Source: Termitomyces sp. T153
Lineage: Eukaryota > Basidiomycota > Agaricomycetes > Agaricales > Lyophyllaceae
DNA: 64,000 nucleotides
Direction of reading: 5' to 3'
Assembly (NCBI GenBank): GCA_018296165.2
Contig: JACKQL020000027.1
Span: forward strand, 620,001-684,000
The notes below the pieces were generated by a model. It was given only the letters and a program-made list of their open reading frames with translations, had not been told where the DNA came from and made no database searches. The first letter of the stretch is position 1, and every line of letters begins with the position of its first letter. The translations under genes and the position numbers were made by a program. This document shows, piece after piece, positions 12,284-23,039 of this stretch.

Positions 12284-12663
12284 AGGTGTGAATTGTAAGC
12301 TGCATGAATTGTGGGAGAAGGTTGTAAAGGAGTGGGATGGAATACCAGCAGAAGCATGCTGAAGACTGATAGAAAGCATGCCTAGAAGGATTCAAGCAGT
12401 TATCAAGACAAATGGAGGACATACAAAGTACTAAATACCAAAAGTAGAGATGCTCAAAAAACTGTCCCAATGAGTGGATATTTTAGAATGGCCATTACTC
12501 TATCAGTTTTGATTGAAATTACATACCTAAAGTGCAATTTGTAGCCATGATGCCATAGTATTTTACATGATTTAACCAGAATTTTAAACACTTCCAATCC
12601 TTCATGCTAATGTCATCTTTCAAAAAGTATAAAACATTGGGACAGTTTTTTGAGCCACTGTAG
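12284..12663 (+). mobile_element. Tc1/mariner element 3' end with transposase C-terminus
   Basis: From about 12,308 one frame encodes LWEKVVKEWDGIPAEAC, a stop, then RLIESMPRRIQAVIKTNGGH followed by TKY and a stop at about 12,433. This is the typical C-terminal end of Tc1-type transposases (W..IP....LI.SMPRR..AVI...GG.T.Y). After about 200 nt it ends in the terminal inverted repeat reading CAGTGGCTCAAAAAACTGTC on the - strand, followed by TA at 12,663. The 5' part is missing, cut exactly at the LTR end (12,283). Confidence 0.8.
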
Positions 12664-13390
12664 GTGAATGTTGGGGTTGTCAGAATGCTTGGTGGCAATG
12701 CCACTGACCAACATCCAGTCCTTAAGTCCTTTAGTGCCAACATTGTCAATGAAGCTGAGTCTGTTGTGAGAGATTTCAAGTTGCAAGATAAAGTTGATGT
12801 CATTGTAGAAGATTGATATAGAATTGATCCAATGTCACAAGTTGCAAGGTGCCAAACAGAGTCTGGAAGGCCATTAGATTGTGCAAGGAAGGGTGGATCA
12901 AGTACTCATTGTAGCCAATGTAGAGGTTGAGGGTAGTGCCACAGATGTGCCCAGTAAAAAACTCAGCAATTTGATCTGGAAACAACAGGACTCTAGGGTG
13001 CCAGATGGTCACATGGTTTAGCAGCTCTAGACTGTGCACAAGTCAAGAGCTCACCATTCTTCTTGAGAACACAAAACCAGCACAAGCAGCAAGCTGAATT
13101 GGAGGGCTTGTAGATGCCAGCATTGATCTTGTTGTGTATGATCTTGCAGACTTCCTTTTCAAGGTCAGGCAAAATAGGTCAATTGTACTGAACCGAGGGA
13201 ACATGAGGAATGGTTGGTATGTGTACCGGTGGAAAGAAGTTTGGGTGCAAGCTGCCACATTTGGAGTTGTCCCAAGCAAAAGCCTGATTTTGTTTAGTCA
13301 CAAGGTCAACCAAAACATTGCTTTTGTTGCTAGTGAGGAAGCTGGTGTTGTGTTCACTAACAAAGGTTGCTTTGCACTTGTTGGTTCCGG
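12663..13390 (-). pseudogene. Ty3/gypsy reverse transcriptase remnant
   Basis: On the - strand, with frameshifts and stops, I read LVDLVTKQNQAFAWDNSKCG, then FFPPVHIPTIPHVPSVQYN, EVCKIIHNKINAGIYKPSNS, WFCVLKKNGELL, IAEFFTGHICGTTLNLYIGY, FQTLFGTLQLVTL and INFILQLEISHNRLSFIDNV. This order matches the start of the polymerase domain of basidiomycete gypsy elements, where the last part is normally ...YIDDV; here the second Asp is changed to Asn. It breaks off at the mariner end at 12,663, and RNase H and integrase are absent. Upstream it ends at the edge of the CpG-poor island. Confidence 0.8.
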
Positions 13391-14282
13391 CCGAACAACA
13401 GGTTAGCTATCGAGGAATAAGACTTAATAAATCCCATTATGAATCGTACAATCGGCCAACTTCAAAGAAGAATCTACCGTCAAATCGACTTTGAGACCGA
13501 ACGTGTTTGTAAGATAGCTCTTGCCGCGTCGGATTGTTTTCCGCTACCAACATTTCAATAATAGCACGTATATTTTGGTACACTTGTATCTACCGAAATC
13601 ACAACCTGCTAAGGGTGTCAATGGACATGAATTGCCAAAGAATCGATCTTACACACTGGCGGCTTGGAATCAGAATTAGAGATTACCAACTCAAACAGCT
13701 GTGTCAGTGGGCCGAGGTCCACTCCATTTTGTTGAGATGCAATAGTCAGCAGTTATATGGCTGCCATACGATCTAATTTGTACTCTAACGGCAAATCCTA
13801 TGAGGTCACAGTAGAGTGACCAGCTGCGTCCATAGGGCTACAGAAAACATCGACGCTATTGATGTCTACTAATCGGACACCATGCTAGGTAGCAGCCATG
13901 TCAACATTCAAAAGATTAATGCTGGCCGCGAAAGGGTTAGCAAGTGTGGACGCAGTCGATGCCACTCCTCTTTGCACGATGTCAGTTGGGAAGGAGATAG
14001 AAACACCCTTAGTCAGTGTACCGTAGTGAAGAAATACTAGTAGCCTACCATTCACATGGTTCAAATCGGTAGGTTGACAACGAATGTGATCGACATTATC
14101 ATAGAGAGGAACAGCTCACGGTTGCACCTCATCATTCACATCGTCCATTCTTTCAGAGAGCCGACTTCATTGATATCAATCTACTTCAGGCATAATTATT
14201 AGCGCAACTCCGAGTCTTAAGAAAAAGAACTCTTTCATTTCACTCACTCTTTCTTCCAAGTTTTCTCTACATCAAGCAGTGA
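13391..14282. other. Unassigned unique sequence, possible old coding relic on - strand
   Basis: CpG is normal here. On the - strand several stretches stay open for 40-60 codons, e.g. LANPFAASINLLNVDMAAT and NGVDLGPLTQLFELVISNSD, but stops separate them and no family is recognised. It could be a decayed gene or an older part of the gypsy element. Confidence 0.3.
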
Positions 14283-15560
14283 TCAAACCGTATCTTCCAC
14301 TGTCTTCTCCCACCCAATGTACTCCACCATCCCAAGCTCCTGTGTAGCAAGCTGGTTGTCAATCCTTGATATCGGCCCTGGAAGCGGCTTGACCCTCTCA
14401 AGCGGAGGAAGACGCGTACGCATCTCGGGAAGAGCCTTTGCAAGGTGCTTTGCTGCATCCTTCCAGGTGAATGCGCCCCCAGAAATCAGATATCGTCTGA
14501 CGGTTGATGACGGGATCCCAGAACACTCGAAGGCGGCAACGTGTGCCCGCGCAACATCACGAACATCACAGAAAAGAAGTGGAAGTTGATAAGGGAATGT
14601 ACCGGAGATAATAGCATAGATCATCCTGTTTGTGCTAAGATCATTTAAGCGTGGGGGAGGGAAGCCGAGGGCAAAAGGACCGTAGATGGATGGAGGGTTT
14701 ACTGGGTGTAATGATGGAGATTACTGAGGATTAGAGTGAGGCGAACATTAGACATACTGGCACTGAGGGATAGCTCGGGTTGTGAAGAGGCAAAGGACCA
14801 CACTGCTTCTTCAGCTAGGATCTTGGATGCGAGGTACACCCATCCAGGGTCGTGTTTTCCGCTGAGCATTCTTCTTTGGTTTCTCTACCGTAGTCTGTGA
14901 ACAGACAGTGATGTGAAAGATGGGGTAGTAAGGTAAAGGAGACCATGTACGCGACGGCGTGAAGGTTATGCCTTGCCATGCTTGCTTGAGGTCCGCTAAA
15001 AATGTGTCAGCTTTCGTACTTCACAGCTCACAAGGAATCGTACTGACGGTCAAGTATCGTTCCCCAGCTGATTGTTATGGCGACCTTGTCGGCCGTAACG
15101 GCTTGGCTTGGCGAAGAACATTCAGTGTACCATCTAGGGCGGACTCAACAGGATATCAAAGATTTGTTGACGAAGCAATTGAGAAAATGAGTTTACTGCG
15201 ATGTTTCCTCTGGCGAACCTTTCCCAACTAACGGACTGGCAACATGAATTACGCCATCAACAAATACGTGAAGTTTAGCCCCGGACCGGCAATTGAGATA
15301 AGAAGCAAGACGGCCTTTGAGGCTTTCAGTAAGATCTCCATTGGCAGTATCTTCAAAATGGACCAGTGTAGAATATGGATTGTCCTTTGCCAACCGTGGA
15401 CTCGAGGGATGCTATCCGTCCAGACCTGGCCGTCCTGGAACGAGTCTTGTACAAAGGTATGCGATATTCCATTACCAATACTTACCCACGTAGCGCATAA
15501 CCCTTACGGAGGAGTTTGACAACGACATGGGAGCCTACAAACCTGAAACGCCGGTGACCT
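14283..15560 (-). pseudogene. NAD(P)-dependent SDR (dihydroflavonol-reductase-like), frameshifted
   Basis: Extended short-chain dehydrogenase of the DFR/epimerase type. Read 5' to 3' on the - strand: GSHVVVKLLRKGYALRG (after the Rossmann start), VDGVIHVASPLV, DGTLNVLRQAK, VTADKVAITISWGTILD, SGKHDPGWVYLASKILAEEA with the catalytic YxxxK, SIYGPFALGFPPP, and a C-terminal exon from LLFCDVRDVARAHVAAF to a TGA at 14,283. Frames do not join by splicing in three places: at the glycine motif (about 15,530), between LRQAK and VTADK (about 15,100), and before SGKHDPG (about 14,870). Each looks like a 1-nt indel. The real ATG was not found. Either a young pseudogene or an assembly-error locus. Confidence 0.7.
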
Positions 15561-16282
15561 ACGAAATCAAAGTGAGGCATCTGAACTGAGTTAGCAGTGG
15601 GAAGGAGCTAACGAGTACGACTGGTCTGGGCTGAAGGTGGCGATGTCGATGTACTTCAAGAGGGAGAGTCCCGACGCCCAGGTAGGCGTTTTCATCTACT
15701 AATCATACGTTGAGGATGTTTGTCCATGGAACGAGCCTGGGTAAGTACACCACATATAGCTAATTAAGCTTCCCTCAGATACTGTAGGGTTGATGACATA
15801 TGTATTCCGACCTTGAAATAAAGGCACCGGCTTCGCCGGCACAGATACAACAACAACAACAACAACAACAACAACGTATATAGCCACGGAGCCACATCCA
15901 ATCAAATAATATTCTGCTAATTCCCACTGCTTGTAATTGGTAGATGTATGGCCAAGCTTCTGAGAGCATGGTTTTAACTTTGCATCTTTGCCATGTCCAA
16001 AAGTACGGCTGAGGAAAGCTGGTCACCAGACCGAAAAGATGGTATTGAGAGACTCCGAGGTCCCTTAGGGCCTATCTACGAGTTTATAGATAACCAAAGA
16101 CTTATTGTAATGGGGTAAATCGTAAAGAATCATCATAACCCTGATAGGATTCGTTAGAAGAAAAAATAAGGATTCGAGCGAGAGCTGAGTCAACCAGCAC
16201 CATCTCGCCCAAACTTAGAACATGAATAAATGAAAAATTGATAGATGAAATCCAAACGACCGAGGTGTCTTTGAGAGACGAA
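15561..16282. other. Intergenic with ACA microsatellite
   Basis: No gene is recognised between the SDR relic and the LysM gene. A run of about ten ACA/CAA units lies at 15,845-15,876. Confidence 0.5.
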
Positions 16283-17014
16283 TTAAAGCTCGTCACAGAA
16301 GGGGATATCGTCGTCGTCCGCCGACGCGGTGGCAGTGGGATTCGCGGGTGCGGCGGTAGTGGGAATGACAGCGCCGGGGAGGGTTCCAGAGGGTTGAGGG
16401 GGCACCTGGACTGTGTTGGAAACGCAGAGTACCTTAAGATGACGGAAATTACATCAATACATATCAAGCAAAAATACGGTGAATGGAGATGGGGTGAATT
16501 GTCGCAACAGCAAAAAATGGACAAATAGAAGGGATTACTGACCTCGCCAACATAGATGTTGGTACACTCATCATTGATCTGAGGATTGTTCAAGTACAGG
16601 ATGGTGGTGTTGAGTCCATGGTTGGCAGCGATATGGTCGCATGTGTCGTCAGCAACGACTCGATAAGTCGTCGAGCAGTCCTCGCCGGCGTATCCAAGGC
16701 AGATGGTGTTACCGGGTACAAGGTTTGAGCACGACGAATCGATCGTGGCAGTGTTGATAGCAGACAGCTGATAACTGGGATTGTGGTCACGGGAAAATTC
16801 TGACTCGCCAAATAGAGGAAACGCACGTCGAGACATTCTTGGCCACAGAGATACTGTCACAGATATCACCCTCTTGGATAGTGTACTTCCTATTGCATGT
16901 TGCACCGTAAACGGCTGGTCAAACGTGTCAATTCTGAAAATCAATTTTGAGCCAAGGAATCTACGGACATTGAGCAAGAATGGGCAAAGCGAGGACCGCG
17001 ACAGAAAATAACAT
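16283..17014 (-). CDS. Secreted protein with two LysM domains
   Basis: The start ATG at 17,014 gives a signal peptide (MLFSVAVLALPILAQC) in a 50-nt first exon; introns of about 50 nt follow, plus a longer one near 16,430-16,540. The spliced product is about 180 aa. LysM 1 starts at RKYTIQEGDICDSISVAKNV and runs to VPGNTICLGYA; LysM 2 runs from TYRVVADDTCDHIAANHGLN through LNNPQINDECTNIYVGEVLC. Paired cysteines bracket both domains. The tail is Pro/Thr/Ala-rich and ends ADDDDIPFCDEL. LysM domains bind chitin oligomers; small secreted double-LysM proteins of fungi can shield hyphae from chitinases or hide chitin from hosts. That role is inferred. No catalytic domain is present. A complete, plausible gene. 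Confidence 0.85.
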
Positions 17015-17714
17015 GGTCAATGATAAAGAATGGATGGTGCAACACTGCAAAGGAGGGACTCGTATGGACTGCGGGAAAAGTGAGGGTAAGGGATGGATAT
17101 TTATTTTTGCCAGTCCTTCCTCTTATATACTTCGGCAAATTCCTGATCACTGATCGTCATGATGCGGCAACGTTGCTTGGACACGCGACAAATATTCAAG
17201 TTTTTCACAGAAATGCATGATTCTATCATACCTCAAAGCTTATCATACCTCAAAGCTCCGAAGATGCAAGTCGAGATACTATTTCACTCACTCGCGAAAC
17301 AGAGGCGCTGTTTTTTATCCGGATAGTGGCCCACATGAACTCAGATCCCAGTATGCTTGGCAACCGTAATAAACAAAACAATCCAGATTGAACATTCCTT
17401 GGCGGCCGGAGTTGAATCCTTGTGGATGTGGAGCATTGACAGATAGTTTACGCTACTACACGACCTCTTGGGACAAACAATAAGCGATCAGTTTCTGAAT
17501 CTTCTAGCTGCCGTTGACATTTCTGAGGTCGACAGAAAGCCAAGTGTGCGCGGTGAAGCATATATTGGGAAAACAAACTGTAAAGATGTGCATACACATC
17601 CCATCCCTCTGCACACCCACTTGTCGCCACGGAAACGATGTCAAGATCAAGATTCGAGATTGAAGAGGCAAAAAATGCCGTCTCATAGGATTCTTGTCAA
17701 ACACTATGTATTTA
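17015..17714. other. Intergenic, no gene seen
   Basis: It includes the upstream region of the LysM gene. A 17-nt tandem duplication (tatcatacctcaaagct twice) sits at 17,224-17,258. No coding similarity is recognised. Confidence 0.5.
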
Positions 17715-20700
17715 TCATGATGAGATATGGACGATGATTTCCTTGATGAGGGAGCTTCCCAATCGTTCGATTTCGCTCAGTACAGCAGCTTCGTTCAACA
17801 CAACAAGCCCCTTGTCCTTTGCCTTTTCATTCTCCTGCTTGCCAGATGGCTCAGAATGCGAGGTAACCGAAAATAGCTATCATACCTTTCTAACGGGGAT
17901 ACTTGAAAATTCGCCAAGCACCCTAAACGGTCTAGGTTCCTTCAGGGATGGGTCCCAAACAATACCGAAACGGTCGCCGCCAAATTGATCATAGAATATT
18001 TTGAAAGTGTGACTGTAGATCCTCTAGAGTGAAATCGGGTCAATAAACAAAACAGCTCAAATGGGCATTTACGAGTTTTGCGCGGCTCACCTGCAGATCG
18101 TGGAAGAGTAGACGAGCAGGATCAAATCCAGGACGGACTGACTGATTGTTCTGAAGGTTTGCGTACTTGCCCCGTGAAAGGAGGTCAGGGTCAATGACGA
18201 CGTTGTGGAAATATCGTGGAAGTTGGGCTGCATCGAGACGCACGATGAAATCGTAGTCTGACGTCGGGTGGATGAACATGGACTGTGATATGCGGTGAAC
18301 AAAGACAAAGAAAAGAGGGGAGAAGTCGAGTTACCTGGACACTAAAACTGCCCTGTTCCATATCCTGGAGGTGTTGCCACGTCGCCCGTGCGAGGGCTCT
18401 GACTCGATGAGCAACAACGAGATCAGGGCCATTGGAGGTCCACATCTTGCCTTCCTTGTCAAAATTCGTTGTGATGCTCCAGACACCACCAGAAGTCGCT
18501 TTAGGTATTGTCTTAGACGAACCATCCTCAGAAGATTTACTTGGACCATATAGGGGAACATCGAGTCCCTCCTCCCACTTCCACTCCTTCAGGAATGCGA
18601 TGACCGTTGAGAAACCACGCTCCTTGCTCCCAGGCACATTCGCAAGGTCATCCCGCTTCGCATCGTCATCAACATCGAGTCCAATATTTCTGCCATCTCC
18701 CACAAAGAAGCTGGCACAGATGACTTCCACCGCTTCCTCACTGATGTGCCCGTGTAGTAACCAATGAGCTGCCAGCCAACGTTTGACGAGCCTCACAGTA
18801 CCTGCGAAGGCGGAGTACTGATGGCAGAGGGAGGCAATGGCGCGGTGGTGCCGTGGTGAGTGAATGAATCGCCGAGTATACACCTCCTTTGCCTCAAGAG
18901 CTTCGCGGTATTGTTTGGGATTTTTGCCATCCTGACCGAGTTGTAGAGCTTTGATAGCTGGTAATATGAGTTTGTTGAATTCATCAATGATTCGGTTGAG
19001 CAAGATTGCTTCTCTTTCATTCCATATTGATATCAAGAATACCCAACCCTCAGGCGTAACAACCTCCAAAGTGGCTTGATCGAGAATCTCGGACGTATGG
19101 ATACCGTCACCTACGACGACTGTCGCGCGGAGGCCATCGATTAATGACATCAACTCAGAAGCAATGCGTTCGAAGAAAGCAAGTTTCATTTTCTGGATAG
19201 CCTTCAAGTCATCCGGCCATCGTGAAGATTTCTCAAATTCGAGGATAACGTGTATCGGCGAAATATATTGAGCTGTCGCCGGGAAGATGGATGAAAGAGA
19301 GTTCGGAAGTGGTACAGGACTGAACACGCTAGTATAGCGTAGTTGTTCGGATATCGGGCTGACGTTCAAAACGGAGAGCGGCAATGCGTTGTCTAGCCCT
19401 TTGATCTGTTTCACGAGCGCATCGAATGCGGTGAGCGCGCCTTTGAATCCAGTCGTTATGCTCGCAGAGATATACTTTGAGGATATTACTTCCGGAAGAC
19501 GCAGTAGTGAGTCAAAGGACGTCTGCCATGTTTTGACGGCATCGCTGCCAAGACCAAAGTGACGCTGAAGAACGTGTCGAACGATCATACCGGGAACATG
19601 CGCCCGTTCATCAGCTGTCTTCACGTCCCAGACAACGCTCTCAATAATGCGCCCATCTTTGAAACGTCGTAATTCGGCCTTATCACCCCAGAAGTCACGG
19701 AAACGCTGAATTTTGGACGTATCTTCCTCCTCCGCGGCTGGACCATGATCAACAAGGCGGAAAGCGGTGGAGGAGTTGTGTATGAGACCAAGGTAGATTA
19801 TGCCGGCATTGGAAGGGTGTGCCTGTGAGAGTACACGCGGTGATGACGGTTCATGAAGTATGGCGATTGCTTTAGTGCGATCACCCAAGCCATGATGAAG
19901 AAGAGATGATAAGGACGCCATCAGAGCGTTTGCGGGCGAACCAAAATCGAGACTGGAATGGACAGAGGAATTCCGAGGCTTTGCAGTCGAGAGATCGACG
20001 CGTATTACGGTGTCAAATCGTGTTGAGAGATCGCGATGATCAGTGAGGAAGACATTTGTAAAGGGATCTACGGAGATTGAGGCGTGGTCTAACGCTTCCA
20101 GAGTTTTCAGGGCATCGTGCCGAAGCTGAGATCGCGGTGAGCTCTTGTAACGGGACAAGAGGAAGGAAACATACCAATTGCAGTGATCCCAAGGGAACGC
20201 CAAGTAACAAGTTCACTGTTGACGACGAATCCACGAAAATTGCTTCATGATATTGTTGATATTCTTCTGGTGGAAACTGATAGGAAAAGTAAATCAAAGT
20301 CAGCCGATACAAGAAGAATCACTCTTACTTTGTGAGCTCCTTCCTTAATCTTGAGAAATATCGGGTCTTTCTCGAAATCATGCTTGGCTAGAAAATATCA
20401 GATGCAGATTCACTACAGGATAAAGATCACCCACACAAAAAGTCAAGGGCGCCTCGGAACAGCTGATATGAGCTCAAACCGCGTCCAAGCGGTTTTCTTT
20501 TCGATGGCTTGAAGGCAGCGACACGTTCTTCACCAGCAATGAGAAATCCGAGCAGCACACTCCACCAGGCACCTCTATCTGCGAATCCACGAACGCACAG
20601 CCGAGAACCAGGTCCGTATCCACGTTGATTCGCCCAAACACGTAACAAAGTTAAAGCATCAATGAACGCTGGCGAGTCCTCTTTCAGAGCGTGTGTGGCA

Positions 20701-21974
20701 AGAAGTTGAGTCTTCGGGGTCAGAGCTAGAAGGAGAGCAGTATTGTATATCGGTGTCGCAAGATACAGAGATTTTGTGGAATCGTTGTGCGCTGTATTGA
20801 TCCGGATATTGGAATGCGAAGGAGAGAGTCTATGAAGGGATATCGGGGATTGTGAAGAAAGTACTGGTATGATACAGACTTGTGCATGGAGTTTGGTGAA
20901 GTCGTTCGGGGAGTTATCTGCAAAACATTAGCGAGGATTGAAACGAAATTTCATTTTGACGTACCCTTTTTGGGTGTAAGCACCAGTTTTGTCAGACGTG
21001 GGTCGTCTGATTGTGAATCATATTGTACATCAACATTAAGACCACTTTTTGAACTCTTGACTGCAGCAGCTATAATTGCAAGATAGAAAGCGCGTTTGTG
21101 AAAGAAGCGTCCATTGAGGTAATCCTTTTCTTGAAAGAGATCCTGTGATTATACGTTAGGTCGAGGGCACCAGGTATCAACTCACAACTCACGTTCGGCA
21201 TTTCAAGCGCAACATCTACCCCGAACCTAATTCCATCCTTTGCCTTCACAGTGGTTTTTAACGGCCAACTTCCTACGACAGTGATGTCACTGGGCTTCTC
21301 GAAAGCCACCTTCCAATTTGTTTCCTCGGTCGGGAGAGGAGCACAATAGGGAACAGACACACCCTTTTTTAGAAGACGTCGGGAGGCCTCGAGTGGATGA
21401 CGTGGTTCAATAGAAGGAAGTCCCATTACAACAGCATGGAGGGAAAGTAGAAAACGTTCTATAGGCGGTATTCGTGAATCCTTAGGTCGTACATTAGGCA
21501 AAAGTGCGTCAATCTCAAACGGAGGGTGAGATCGGTAGAACAGAGTAACAACAGCGTGGAGCGCACCTGAAGCTTGAAGCTGCTTGACCTGTAGAGATCC
21601 GTTGCGTCCTTGATGACCCTTAGCTCGTCTCCAGTTGGTGGTTTCTTGGGTTTTGTACCTGGCTCATGTCGAGCCGCAGCGTTGTCACCCTCATCGGCTA
21701 GGCCTATCCACTCTCCTCCTCCCTCTTCCTGTTCTGAGTCAACGGATTCGTCATCTCTCTCGCTTTCCACACTCAGAGCATCGTCTTCATCCGAATGATG
21801 AATATCGGCATGAGACCCATCCAACTCGTCCTCAACTTTAGACCCATCCAACTCGTCCTCAACTTTTCTCGACTAGATATAGAATCAGAAAGAGTATATG
21901 CACAGTCAAGTCGTATCACGTACTTTACGAGAGCCAACCCCTGCTGCTCTCTTCCTTTTGAGATTCAGTGCCAT
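17715..21974 (-). CDS. UTP22: Nrap/Utp22, SSU processome U3 snoRNP protein
   Basis: Nucleolar protein needed for 18S rRNA processing; in yeast Utp22 sits in the UTP-C part of the 90S pre-ribosome. Start at 21,974 (MALNLKRKRAAGVGSRK, basic), then a highly acidic part (SDEDDALSVESERDDESVDS). After it come RVIKDATDLYRSSSFKLQ, PIERFLLSLHAVVMGLPSIE, DITVVGSWPLKTTVKAKDGI and GVDVALEMP, the nucleotidyltransferase-like Nrap domain 1. A long central exon (18,191-20,203) carries the later Nrap repeats, with FRDFWGDKAELRRFKDGRII, VEVICASFFVGDG and the C-terminal VIFKIFYDQFGGDRFGIVWD. The stop is a TGA at 17,715. Several introns of about 50 nt. Divergent from the EthD-like gene with 293 nt between starts. 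A 24-27-nt in-frame tandem duplication near 21,810-21,865 repeats KVEDELDGS. Confidence 0.93.
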
Positions 21975-22267
21975 CGTCGCGTAAGTGAATGAAAAATTAC
22001 ACAGCCACGGGGCTCTCTTATCACCCGGTTCCAGTGCTCTCTCTCGATTGGATTGAATCTCTCGATTGGATTGAATTGTGAGCCCAGCCCTACCTAATAA
22101 ATTGAGGAACTTCGGAGAATTTCCAGCTGGAAGTGGATACGTTCTCTCATTGGGTGATGCTCAGGTTCAGTTGCTGCACACGGTGGAGCGGTTTACAATG
22201 TGAACTGGTCCGAGTCCAGCGGCCTATATATCGCTTCGCCGTTCCCAAACGTTCTTGTTCACGCACC
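21975..22267. promoter_or_regulatory. Bidirectional promoter between UTP22 and the EthD-like gene
   Basis: 293 nt separate the two start codons. It holds a 20-nt tandem repeat, 'tctctcgattggattgaa' twice at 22,040-22,077, each with ATTGG (inverted CCAAT). This could bind a CCAAT factor; inference only. Confidence 0.4.
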
Positions 22268-23039
22268 ATGTCTACATATAAGAAGCTGGAGAGCCCCAAA
22301 GGTCTCATCTTCGTGTCTTCAGAGCCTGGCTCTGTACCAGAAGCAGAATTCAACGGTCATTTGTTTCCTAGCTGACTCTTCTTGTTATACTAACATTCTG
22401 ACAGATTGGTACGACAATGAGCACATCCCGCCACGTCTTGATGTTCCTGGGATCTTGTCATCTAGTCGATACAAAGCCGTGGACTCTTTAACACCCTCTT
22501 GGCTCGCGATGTATGACATCACGACCCCCGATGTTGCTCAGAGTCCCGAATACAAGTCCTTGGCACCAAATGCTTCGCAAAGGGAGAAGCAGATCATGGG
22601 CAATCTCAGTAGTATCAACCGTCGGGTGTACGAACTCCTCGTTTCATATATTCACCCCGACACAAAACTCCTATCCCTCCCATCCAAATATGTCTTCGTT
22701 GTCCACATGAGAGTAGGAAAACAAGAAGATGAAGTTTTCAATCGATGGTATAATGAGGAGCATATGGTACTCCTTTCTAGGATTCCTGGGTGGCTGTGCG
22801 GAAGATGGTACAAGTTGCTGGAATCGGTATCACGAGGCGTCAAAATTGAACCTTCCGAAGACGAAGAGCTTTTCAATGACTATCTTGCAATTCATGAGCT
22901 TGAAAGTCAGGGCTTTATGGGTCTTCCCGAGTTCAACGCTGCCATCAAAACGCCATGGAGGGAGCGTGTCCTGAAGTCGGTGATATTCTCGGAGTTGAGG
23001 TTATTTGAACTTTATAAGATACACAAACGTCTGTATTGA
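22268..23039 (+). CDS. EthD-like dimeric alpha/beta-barrel protein
   Basis: The ATG at 22,268 (MSTYKKLESPKGLIFVSSEP) was chosen because it is the first in frame after a short upstream region. One intron, 22,356-22,404, joins EAEFN to DWYDNEHIPPRL. About 240 aa with two similar halves: DWYDNEHIPPRLDVPGIL in the first and FNRWYNEEHMVLLSRIPGW in the second. The (D/N)WYxxEH signature with PG a few residues later is shared by EthD-type and related ferredoxin-like barrel proteins, which are common in Agaricomycetes. Substrate and role are unknown; relatives include accessory or lyase-like proteins of catabolic pathways. No signal peptide. Confidence 0.75.

Larger units (their letters stand above)
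7120..13390. mobile_element. CpG-depleted nested transposon island 2
   Basis: A 6.3 kb block nearly free of CpG, made of several decayed elements that are listed separately: gag fragments, an LTR with polypurine tract, a mariner 3' end and a Ty3/gypsy reverse transcriptase, plus repeats shared with the island at 49.7-54.9 kb. The right edge is sharp: CpG reappears within about 20 nt at 13,388-13,400. No intact coding region is visible. Confidence 0.75.
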
